From Litoditis marina (Eukaryota; Nematoda; Chromadorea; Rhabditida; Rhabditidae), in the NCBI GenBank assembly GCA_964036275.1, contig OZ038439.1, positions 11,744,095 through 11,808,094 on the forward strand: 64,000 nucleotides of DNA. The letters run 5' to 3'. The notes beneath the pieces were generated by a model. That model searched no databases. It worked only from the letters and a program-made list of their open reading frames with translations, and was not told where the DNA came from. Of the stretch, positions 22,476 through 32,361 are shown piece by piece. Numbering within the stretch: position 1 is the first letter of the stretch; every line of letters begins with the position of its first letter. The position numbers were made by a program, and so were the translations under genes.

Positions 22476-24144
22476 ATGAAGGTTCTCGTTGCTCTCATGC
22501 TGGTTGGTGTGTCCAATGCCTTCCTGACCAGTCTTCTCGGAGGACTCGGAGGTGGAAGCAGCGGCGGCGGTGGCTGCGGCGGTGGATGGTGAGCCTCAAT
22601 AGCACATTACAACTGACTAAAAATTAAGAGTTAGGGTCAGATAACAGAGTTTTGGCGAATTTGGTCTGAACAAAATTTTTGTAATAGATGATATGGTTCA
22701 ATAGCACATTAGAGAATAAAAGAACATAACAACATACTGTTCGTTGAGTCTCGAATTAGTTCAAGACAACGACAAAAACCACCAAATGACAGTAATATGC
22801 AACGTGTTTTCTGCAGAAAAAGACACGAGCTACAAAAATCTCAATTTATCGCCTACATCGAGCTCTCCCAGTCCTTTTCTTTCAATCAAGACTGTAAAAC
22901 GCCATAGAAACCAGTCGTCAACAAAAAACTGCTCCTTGGCCTATGTCATTATGTGACATCTCATAGATAAGAAAACATGTCAACCTCAGGTACGGTGAGA
23001 AACAGTTGAATAATCGTTTTGTTTTAGTGCGGCTCCTGCTCCATCATGTGGAGGTGGCGGCGGCGGTTGCGGCGGCGGCGGTGGTGGCTGCGGAGGTGGC
23101 GGCGGTGGATGTGGAGGCGGCGGTGGTGGCGGATACGCTGTACCTCCCCCTCCTCCTCCTTCCGGAGGTGGATACGCTGTCGCCCCTGGTGGTGGCGGAG
23201 GATACGGAGGACCCGCCGGAGGAGCTGGTGGTTACGCCACTAGCGGCGGAGCCGGAGGATACGGAGGACCTGCCGGAGGTGCCGGAGGCTATGGAGGACC
23301 CGCCGGAGGTGCCGGAGGATACGCCAGCAGCGGTGGAGCCGGAGGTTACGGAGAACCCGCCGGAGGAGCTGGAGGAGCCGGAGGAGCTGGAGGAGCCGGA
23401 GGATACGCCAGCAGCGGTGGAGCCGGAGGTTACGGAGGACCCGCCGGAGGAGCTGGAGGAGCTGGAGGATACGCCAGCAGCGGTGGTGCCGGAGGTGCTG
23501 GAGGATACGCCGGAGGAGCTGGAGGAGCCGGAGGAGCCGGAGGATACGCCAGCAGCGGTGGGGCCGGAGGTTACGGAGGACCAGCCGGTGGAGCCGGAGG
23601 AGCCGGAGGATACGCCAGCAGCGGTGGTGCCGGAGGTGCCGGAGGATACGCCGGAGGAGCTGGAGGAGCCGGAGGAGCAGGAGGATACGCTAGCAGCGGC
23701 GGTGCCGGAGGTTACGGAGGACCCGCCGGTGGAGCCGGAGGAGCCGGAGGATACGCTAGCAATGGCGGTGCCGGAGGTGCCGGAGGTTACGCCGGACCCA
23801 CTGGAGGAGCTGGAGGAGCCGGAGGAGCTGGAGGTTACGCCAGCAGCGGTGGAGCCGGAGGTTACGGAGGACCCACCGGTGGAGCTGGAGGAGCCGGAGG
23901 ATACGCTAGCAATGGCGGTGCCGGAGGTGCCGGAGGTTACGCCGGACCCACTGGAGGAGCTGGAGGAGCCGGAGGAGCTGGAGGTTACGCCAGCAGCGGT
24001 GGAGCCGGAGGTTACGGAGGATCCACCGGTGGAGCCGGAGGAGCCGGAGGATACGCTAGCAATGGCGGTGCCGGAGGTGCCGGAGGTTACGCCGGACCCA
24101 CTGGAGGAGCTGGAGGAGCCGGAGGCTACGCCACTGGAAAGTAA
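22476..24144 (+). CDS. Large glycine/tyrosine repeat secreted protein, gene 6
   Basis: Exons 22476-22588 and 23028-24144, one phase-2 intron, 409 residues. The signal peptide is [16 protein letters not shown]. It is followed by [13 protein letters not shown], Cys-spaced poly-Gly, CAAPAPSC, four CGGGGGG-type units, YAVPPPPPPSGGGYAVAPGG, and about 300 residues of [20 protein letters not shown] repeats, ending GGYATGK. From 23755 the repeat unit becomes 150 bp (50 residues) and is almost exact. AATAAA lies at 24190-24195. The coding frame has no ATG in exon 2. A longer ATG-initiated frame (23006-24229) is open in another phase only because of the repeat's codon use. The composition resembles glycine-rich cuticle, eggshell or silk proteins with tyrosines at regular spacing suited to dityrosine cross-linking; that is inference. 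Confidence 0.92.
23755..24120 (+). repeat. 150-bp coding tandem repeat in gene 6
   Basis: GCTAGCAATGGCGG marks unit starts at 23755, 23905 and 24055. Two full 150-bp units and a partial third differ at only a few positions. Each encodes 50 residues of Gly/Ala/Tyr repeats, so units can be gained or lost without a frameshift. Confidence 0.9.
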
Positions 24145-24195
24145 ATCATCAGTCTCGGACGATATCTGTATAAATTCAAATTGTCAGACAATAAA

Positions 24196-25099
24196 CACAA
24201 TTTTATCACACTTGTTTGTATATCTTTGAGGTATGAACCATACAAATCCAGTGAATGCATGATGCTTTGCATCGGTTTACGGTGACGAAACAACTGGAGA
24301 AGAAACCTGTCTAGCTGTTTTGGTTTCGAAGTTCTTCGCATCAATTCACACTTTTCAACCAGTATATGAGGAAAGTACATGGTTTGAATGCTTGGTGCAA
24401 CAAGTGTCATCATTGTGCTCGAAAAAACGCGCCAATTACAGCATACGCAAATAAGTGTATCTCAGTAGACACGTAGTGTTCTCGTCTTGACACATCCTGT
24501 ATTCAAACTAAAGTCAAAATTTGTTCAAGAAGACAGCGTATATCAGAGAGACGCAGACTGTGATTTAGTGATTCTGGGTTCCAAATGAGCAAAACTGGCG
24601 CACATGTCTTTGAGTGAGTGTGCGGTGAGCGGTCGGTAATTTTTCGCCATCAAAACAAAGAGACACCCGTTGCGCTCGCCATCTGCAAAAAAGCCGAATT
24701 CTGAAAATGTGACCTTACGCTCTCCGCAATGATTTGATGAATTTTTTACAGCATCTCACTCTCACAGATACTGGCAAGTTTTGAACCATGTCCAATAGAA
24801 AAATCTAGAAAATTTGCTTGTTTTTCAGATTCTTTCAAACAAACCAATTGGCAATATCCGGTTTTTTCGGTGAAAACGTACCACACGGATACACTTTGAA
24901 TTACTAGGTCTGGTTGGACAATGGTCAATCAGTGATATCAATGACAACAGGAATTGTCTGAATATCGAAAATGACCATGGTCAACCGTGAGTGTGACCAG
25001 AGTCGGTGATTAGTCAAGGAACATGAGTGAAAGTGTAATCAATGTGAACAACAGTGGTCAAAAGTAAAGATGAACGTGGTCAATCAGTGACAGAGAACT
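24196..25099. other. No gene; degenerate GGTCA-rich stretch
   Basis: No coding structure is seen. From 24920 to 25095 short words such as ATGGTCAA, GTGGTCAA and TGACCA recur irregularly up to the hairpin at 25100 and again after it. Confidence 0.4.
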
Positions 25100-25219
25100 G
25101 AGGCCGTATGCATGAAACATCCCGGGCCGGGTTGGGATGCTATCCCGAGCTGAATTGGACGGGAAATAGCTCGGGATAGCATCCCAACCCGGCCCGGGAT
25201 GTTTCATGCATACGGCCTC
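25100..25219. mobile_element. Perfect 52-bp foldback hairpin
   Basis: Left arm 25100-25151 and right arm 25168-25219 are exact reverse complements, separated by a 16-nt loop. The arms are GC-rich (for example ACATCCCGGGCCGGGTTGGG) and end in GAGGCC/GGCCTC. CTG occurs on both sides just outside AGGCC/GGCCT and may be a 3-bp target duplication. It has no coding capacity. The perfect pairing suggests a recent insertion or active arm correction. Confidence 0.85.
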
Positions 25220-26368
25220 TGGTGACTACGTTCAAAGTTGGTCAGTAAGCGATGACCATGACCAATTACCAGGTACAAACATCAAATCACACATCTATGA
25301 GCAAGATAATTATAGTAGTAACAACAATATAATAATGAGCTAAATATCAAAACAAATTTGAGAGAGACCATTTGAAAAAGTTTCCGGATTACGGTAGTTT
25401 TTCTTGTAGAACTAACCGACAGCAACTTTTCAATACAACATCAGTTTTACGATGGTTTTTTTATACGTGTTTGTGTTATTCTGATGGCATGGTCTTCTTC
25501 ATTTTACAATTTATGTGTTATGAGCACAATAAAAACAGTTCACACTGGGAAATTGTTGTGTCGCCCAATTTCTTATCTGGTAATGGTATCTCAGAGAAAA
25601 AGGACACAAAAAGGACACGAACGGTGATCTAGTCGTGTAGAAAGGTATAATACATTCTATTTTGAATGTTTTCTATTTCGATTCCAGTGAATAACCCCCA
25701 AGTCAATGTAAGGTTGATCGTCGGCGGATCTCACGCACATTAGCCGTTATGCTTGGAAATGAAACAATCAGAACTTTTTTCAAAGGTTGGGGAACTTTTT
25801 TCAATGTTGCTTGACTTTGTTCAATGGAGGCAACTTTTTTCGAAACTTTTTAATTGGCAGTGGCTCATCTATCCCACATAACTGGTCCATACACAAAATA
25901 CAAACACGGGAAAGAAGACAATATTGGCCAGCTGGTTAGGGCTTATTAGTCGTGGAGGTTCGTTACCTCAAGCTGGCTTTCATTGTGAGTACATTCAATC
26001 CTTTTCAGAGTGTTGTAATAGTAGCCAACTCATAAGACCCGAGCTGTTTTATAGAGTAAAAGTCCAGTTGGGAACTAACTAGAATACATTTAAAGGTACC
26101 GAAAAGTTCAAAGTTCATAAAGTACACGTTTATGCGCGGCGTGTAGCATAGAGACCGCAATTCAAGCCTCCTGTTCGTGTACACTCTGCGAAATGAATTT
26201 TTACAGCTAATCCGTTTTAGAACCCAAGTTAGCTGCGTCGTTTTTATCTGATCCACAAATGCGTTTTCAGTTTGTGTGATGTTTCTGTCTCTCCCATTTC
26301 TTTGAGCTATTTCAATATTGTCGTATTTGTTTCAACAAAACCAGAAAAGTGAATGAATCAAATATAAC
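25220..26368. other. No gene seen
   Basis: AT-rich intergenic DNA between the hairpin and the 3' end of gene 7. Short frames only. Confidence 0.45.
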
Positions 26369-26434
26369 TTTATTGTAGTTCATTAGTTAGCACATATACA
26401 AATAGATAGTAACAACAGTAACAAAATAAGAGAA

Positions 26435-27264
26435 TTACTTTCCGACGGGGTAGGCGTTTCCACCAGCAGAGGCGTAAGAGGCCTGGGGAGCGGCGTATCC
26501 TCCGGCACCGCCAGCGGTGGCGTATCCACCGCTGGATCCACCGCCACATCCACCTCCGCAGGGAGCTGGGGCAGGAGCAGCAGCTCTGTAACGATGAATG
26601 TTGAAGAATATGTCGTGTATTCGGATCAAAATCCTATAGGTGTCTTGGTTTAATCCTTTTTCTTGTAGTTTTCTGAAGGCGAATCATGTCGACTGCACGA
26701 GTAAAGTGAGTGATTGTGACGGTGTTTCCAATGTTTTGTGAGACTAAGCATGTGGATAGACTCACCCGCATCCGCAAGGAGAGGGAGCGGGAGCACATCC
26801 GCATCCGCTGCTTCCGCCTCCGAGTCCGCCGAAGAGAGATCCGAGGTCAGGGAGGGCGGGCAGAGAAAGTCCACCGCCGGCTCCGCCGCCGCAGCCGCAG
26901 GGAGAGGGAGGGGGAGGAGGGGGAGCGCTGGAAGTGGTCAGTACTGTATTTTAGTTCTTCGGGGTACATGTGCTCCAGGTAGCATTGTGAACTACACTGG
27001 AGTGGAAAACTGGTGGAATGCGAATTTACAATGGTTATGTACACTATTCAATGCATATATAAGATTCAAATGTCGCTTTTCTTTGGTGGCTAATTGTTTT
27101 CAGAGTTGGTAGACTACGTTTGTCGAAAAGTGAGATGTGATCGTGGAACGAAAAAGTACGAAAGCGTACCATCCGCATCCGCTGCCGCCGCCGGCACCTC
27201 CGAGGAGACCGGTCAGGAAAGCGTTGGAGACTCCGACAAGGGCGATGAGAACGACGAATTGCAT
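26435..27264 (-). CDS. Glycine/proline-rich secreted protein, gene 7
   Basis: Exons 27264-27170, 26927-26766 and 26585-26435 on the minus strand give 135 residues; both introns are phase 2. The ATG lies a few bases after ACTTATTCAG. The signal peptide is [16 protein letters not shown], followed by [16 protein letters not shown]. Exon 2 encodes [19 protein letters not shown], a [18 protein letters not shown] stretch related to the exon 2/3 motifs of gene 4, and [10 protein letters not shown]. Exon 3 encodes [22 protein letters not shown] repeats, [11 protein letters not shown] and the tail AYPVGK. A minus-strand AATAAA is at 26374-26369. It combines features of the gene 1-3 group (signal peptide, AYPVGK tail) and of gene 4 (LPxL motif). 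A secreted matrix protein is the best reading. Confidence 0.88.
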
Positions 27265-27571
27265 GATGCTGAATAAGTTGTAGAATAAAATACAGTCATT
27301 CCGAAGAAACGAAAGTACACAAGATCATACTCAAACTGATTCAACATTTTTGTCGATTCTAGAAGATTGTGAGGAATGTGAGGTATTAAAGACGATGTGA
27401 ATGAACTATTGGTTTTGATAATTCCATGTAGGGAGAATTCTGATTCTGAGATTCTGAGATTTGATTGAGATGAAATGCAGGTTCTGGAAATGTGGAAGCC
27501 AAATGTTCGAAGAGGCTTTGAAATGAAGTGCAGTCGATCTAAGAGATAATGTTGTTTTCTCTTCAGTGCAG

Positions 27572-27605
27572 CTTTTATAGCTGCGAAGATATCCGGTCTG
27601 CGCAA
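27572..27605 (-). promoter_or_regulatory. TATA box and partial shared module of gene 7
   Basis: On the minus strand GCGCAGACCGGATATC lies just before GCTATAAAAGC (TATAAAAG, 27579-27572), about 310 nt upstream of the ATG. The first word matches the GCGCAGACTGGAAT block of genes 1, 2 and 6; the TAATTAATTA and GGCTAATCGG blocks are not present. Confidence 0.55.
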
Positions 27606-28837
27606 GGTACTTTCGCAAGAAACTTGGTAGACCGAGAAAGGGATAGGATTGAAACGACGGTGATTCGATAGATCCTTGGAGAAACATTCACACGATCAAT
27701 CGCTTTTTCGAGTGTACGAAAGCTGGAAGATAATTGGTGTTGGAGAGTAATTGGTTAGTTCATTTATTGTAGTAGTGTTGGAGCAACATATAGTAGTAGA
27801 ACTACAGGATTCACAAGTTTAGAATCGTTTTGGTCTTAATAGAAATATGTTTTTACCATTAAAACTGATGTAAGAAGGGTTTTGTCTTTCACCTTCGAAT
27901 ACTTTTCAAGTGTGAGCATACACTGTAGCTTGAGTTTACGCGATTTTGATTTTACAAACTTTAGTTTGTCAACAGATGGAATGGCAGGTATAGATTAAAA
28001 ATTCCGCAAAACGACGTTTTGTCTTAATCTCCATGTTCTTTTTTGAATCTCAGGATCGTCATGGTTTGGTTCTGCATCCATGCTAGTCAAGGCAAAAAGT
28101 GCTAACCTTTCACAGCTAGCCCCTGCCCCGTATTAGTTGCGGCACTTTGTATTAAGTGAACTTTCTAACTCATAAAGAACAATAAATCCTCCAAGAGAGA
28201 GATTTGACCTAATTTTGAACCATCGAACTCTTCCTAGAGCGTGGAGCGTAATTGAATATCACTTGTGCATCTTTCATTTTTCACAACTTCTCGTTCATAA
28301 ATTTAATCAGCCAAAGTTCAAGGTTCAGCTCCCTGTGTTTTTACTAGTGTTTCTCATCTCTAATCTCGTTCCACTTTCCGATCTAACGGGTTTCTATACT
28401 ATAGGTACATACGCACCTAATTGCCATCTCATATCGGTTAGAGATGCGGAGAGAGTGCACGTGTAGAGAGGTGCAGAGAACGCTGAAAATTATTATAACT
28501 CACAAAGATAGGAAAGTATCATACGAGTCTCAATAAACTCCACTCAAATTTCATCTGTTCGTTATACGGGGAAAAACTTCGTTCATAAAAAAAGCATCGA
28601 CTGTAGTTTCACTGTGCAAACAGTAATAAACCGCATAGAATATTTATATAACCATTTGACAATCTCCGATTCTGTTCTATTCAACAGTCAACGTTTAAAT
28701 ATTTGTGAACTTAGAGCATGGGATAAAGAAATAAATTTCAGGGTTATTTCATGAGGTGACAGCAGTATTGTCCGAGATACCGTTGTGAAATGTATACCAG
28801 AAGGTGAGTGTTATTAAACTAGAAATAAATTGAATAG
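27606..28837. other. No gene seen
   Basis: AT-rich intergenic sequence with no supported coding exon or clear repeat. Confidence 0.4.
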
Positions 28838-28960
28838 TCACTTGAGGTGAGCATTCTAATGAGCCATCGTGCACTTTGCCATCGCACGTTTATGATTTCT
28901 GCTGTGTTATACGTGACTGTGTAGTTGTCTCTAACAGTACAGTATGATGTGTATTGGCTC
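28838..28960. mobile_element. Inverted-repeat element, family 'GTGCACAATG' (copy)
   Basis: GCATTCTAATGAGCCATCGT, GCACTTTGCCATCGCACGTTT, CTGCTGTGTT and ACGTGACTGTG match the copies at 2784 and 49085 in order. Confidence 0.55.
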
Positions 28961-29150
28961 TAACCAAATCAAATGTAAACGGTGAATACTACTTTCTCCC
29001 GCTAAGTTTGTAGTGTGCTAATACTGTTTTTACCGGCACAATTCGTGAATTATGGCGTGGAGTTATTTGTTTACTCTTCGTAGTTCCCTATACACTTGTC
29101 ACGTTTCACGACCATTGGATTGATGGCAAATATAATTAATCTTCTTGTTT

Positions 29151-29345
29151 TAAGGGGGTGCTGCAATGAATGCCGAATTTGGCTAACGACGTTACCCGAA
29201 AAGACACGAGAGTCAGAGAAGTGCGCGCTATCAAAATTCATTCACTCCAAAACACCCTCTGCGTCTCTGACGGTGAGCAAAAAATTGGTGAATTTGTGAA
29301 AATAGAACTTGGAATTGGATATTTCAGAAAGAAAAGGACAGATAT
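29151..29345 (+). repeat. Uninterrupted copy of repeat R3
   Basis: Sequence from AGGGGGTGCTGCAATGAATG through GCGCGCTATCAAAATTCATT to GAAAGAAAAGGACAG. A second copy (35906-36010 plus 37169-37250) is split by an ORF1-bearing retroelement, so this copy gives the empty-site sequence. C15 follows at 29388. Confidence 0.65.
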
Positions 29346-29439
29346 CGAGCTTTCTCAGTTCGATCGTTTATTTGAAAATTCAATGCAGCCCCCCCCCCCC
29401 CCCTTTAATACCTTGGGCGTAGCAATCCCACTCAGGAAA

Positions 29440-29560
29440 ATCTTATGAACACCTCATGAGGTACTCGTCAATTTCTAGTGTCATAGCATAGAAATCAATC
29501 ACATCTCATGAGATGTTCTTAAGATTCTGCTCATGGGGTATTTCATGAGGTCTTCGACGA
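29440..29560. repeat. CATGAG palindrome-rich repeat
   Basis: ACCTCATGAGGTACTCGTC, CATCTCATGAGATG and TATTTCATGAGGT with TAGCATAGAAATCAATCA between. Similar words in similar order lie at 9620-9760, so this is a dispersed repeat. Confidence 0.5.
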
Positions 29561-30309
29561 ATTGCTAATGCGCCTTCTATGTATCGTTTTAGCACAATTT
29601 GCTGAACCAGATGCGTATCCTTGGCCAAAATACGTCAGGACATACGAGGACAAATTCGAAAATGAATTTGAGATTTCGCAAGGACCACCACTACCTAGCA
29701 TTATAATGTGACGAGCAGAACTTGTAACTCAGATTTTTAGAAGGATTTCTTCTTTCGACCGAACCGTGTAGTTTCAGGTGTAGAAAGAGTTGGATGTTAA
29801 AAGGGTAGCATACATTTCAATGATTGTAGGCGCAATTTGAAATATGCATAATTATACTCTTGCACGTTTACGGGAATTTCACGTCGTTCACTCATTCTGT
29901 ATTCAGAACCCTGGTTTGCTCTTCCATTTGATGTTTAGAAAATCAACAAGATCAATGTGCACTGGACCTTGCGTGGTAGTATACGTTTTATCTAACTATC
30001 ATCTACATATTCGTGTTTATATCGAACTTTGATGATTTTAAGGCACATTGATTAAATTCACGTTTCACGTAGCTATCCACTCAAACCTCTTATTTCTATT
30101 GATCTTTCAGAAAACGAGTACTTCCGTCTTCCGCGCCGCGCATTTCGTTTTATCGCAGGTATGCGCGAGAGAATTGCGGTTTTTGCCAGTTCGCGCGGCG
30201 TAAAAAGAAAGCTGGCTTTGTGCTGCGAAGTGCAATCCGCTTCGGCTTATCAGCATCGAAACCGATCTGTCAAACGACATTCCTAGGCTGCGGACCGCCA
30301 TAGACGAGG

Positions 30310-30700
30310 TCATTGGGCGAAAGCGTCACGCGAAACTCACGTTTCTAGGAGAGATAGCACGTAAAACGTGATTCACACTCTGAGTGTACGCTAGGAGTAG
30401 AAGACAGAGAGAGGGGATAGAGAGAGAGAAGAGAGAAATAGAGAATGGAGCGAAAGCGTCACGCGACACTCACGTTATGGGAAAGATATCACGTGCAACG
30501 TGATCTTATAGAAACATAAATGCTGTTTCACACATTATTGGAGTGTACTCTAGAAGTACTAGACAGAGAGAGAGAGGGAGGGGGGAGCTAGCACGTAAGA
30601 GGCAGAGAGGGAAAGTCGGTCATTGGGCAAAAGCGTCACGCGACATTCACGAAGTCTATAGGAGAGATGTCAATTTACCCGTTTTAGTATTTCTGTATTT
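30310..30700. repeat. Diverged tandem repeat with GCGTCACGCGAC
   Basis: GCGAAAGCGTCACGCGA or a close variant occurs near 30320, 30450 and 30630, each followed by CACTCACG or similar, GGAGAGAT or GGAAAGAT and, in the first two, a CACGT..ACGTGAT palindrome. GA-rich tracts separate the units. No gene is seen here. Confidence 0.55.
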
Positions 30701-32340
30701 CTATTCATCCATTCTACATGAATGATTAATTCTGAAGGTCTAATCGAGATGGGGAGACTTTATTACGTATTGAAGTTCTATAGAAAAGTGCGTGAAAGTA
30801 ACAGAGAAAAAGAAAACAGAAGAGAGAGAGATAAGTCAGGGGTAGAAAGACGGGGAAGAAAAAGAGGAGAATAGTTTGCGAAACTCTTCACGCACACTCA
30901 TGTGGTGTGGTTTTATTTCAGTACACCAGACAAAAATGCATCCGTTCATAAAAAAACTTTAAAGTGAATTTATTGCATGCTGTTAGCCAACTGCATGATC
31001 AGTTAGTCTGTTGTATTTGTGAAAAAAAAATTTCAGTTGCACGAAACTTAACTTACACGGAGTTCACGTCCTACTACTGTCTAAGGAATCAAAGCTGACC
31101 ATTATAGTTCTTTTCACCAATCGATGACTTTCTACAGTAATATTTTAAAAATGCAAACGCATTTATCCAGTCAACGAACAGAATTCAAGTTTTACTGTTT
31201 AGTATGCTTGTAGTACCCAGAGTGGGAAACAAAATCCCAAAGTTTAAACTATGTACAACACCTACAAGATATGATAAATTCACTTAAAAGTTTCATAATC
31301 CTACTGTAGAGGGCTATTGTTTCGTGAAACAGACTATATCTCTCCTTGTATATGAACGATTTTGAGAAACTAAATTGAGGTGTATACCAATTCCACTTGA
31401 GATATTTCACAGAAAAGTTTGTGAACAAATATGTATTCCAACCGCTGAGGGCAACAAATTACTGCGAACTAAATATGTTCACCTTGACGCCCGTGACTTT
31501 TTTTGGATTGACGCCTAACGAATCGCCGTTGGATATTTCTGACGAAAATGACGGTTTGTATCTATTTCAATGATTGGAACATCCAGCGTGCGTTTCGATT
31601 CTGGATATGTAAAACTCTGAGGAAACAAAATTTAGTTCACGAAATATGGCTATTCTTTGCTTAAACAGTAGAAAAGTGTGAAGTTGTAAATGGGTTATCC
31701 GGTACACTTGGTTTGTTTTTGTTCTTGATTTGCATCCAATTTTTGTTGCAGTTTTCCAAGAATGTAGTTTTGCATTGAACATGGACTGCAACAGATCAAC
31801 AATGGCTGTATTCATCGTATTGCGTCACCTAAAAAGTGGAGATCTGTAAATTTGAGCGGGTTCTGGCGAGCCAAAGCTTGTTCACCTCAAGGACATCCCA
31901 AATACTCCCTTTATTGTTCATTCCGTGCCAAATGCCAAACTTTTATAGTTGCTTTTTATTCGAACCGAATTGCGTAAAGGTCCACTTAATCTTAAGTTGA
32001 TCTATCTCAAAAAAGTGACCTTTTGTGTGAGCTTAGGTGAAATGAGTAGTCATTTCACGAGCCAGGTGAACAATGTGTTGTAAGAGAAAATGCTCAAGAA
32101 TTTGAAAACTTGTATAAATTAGTTCTTTACCATTATTTTCACATAGCTGTAGATGAACTGAGAATCACAACAAGTGTACCATACATGATCATACCTACTT
32201 TTGTTTTTCAGGCATGTGTATGTATACTACAAGTGTTGTGATAACATAGAAACAAATGTGGGTATATGTTTGTATAATACAAGTTGTATTCTAGATTAAG
32301 TTAATTTACACCTATGTGAAGAAAACTGATAATGAAGATT
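30701..32340. other. No gene seen
   Basis: AT-rich intergenic sequence upstream of gene 8. Short frames only; no clear TATA box could be assigned to gene 8. Confidence 0.4.
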
Positions 32341-32361
32341 GTTTTCAGAGTTTCTTAGGTC

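Noticed and set aside
23006..24229. 407-codon open frame with Pro/Glu/Asp/Thr repeats overlapping gene 6
   Set aside because: It is the shifted frame of the GGA-GCC-GGA-GGT-TAC repeat, starts inside intron 1 and runs into the 3' UTR. The gene 6 frame has the signal-peptide exon, matching splice phase and a stop before AATAAA.
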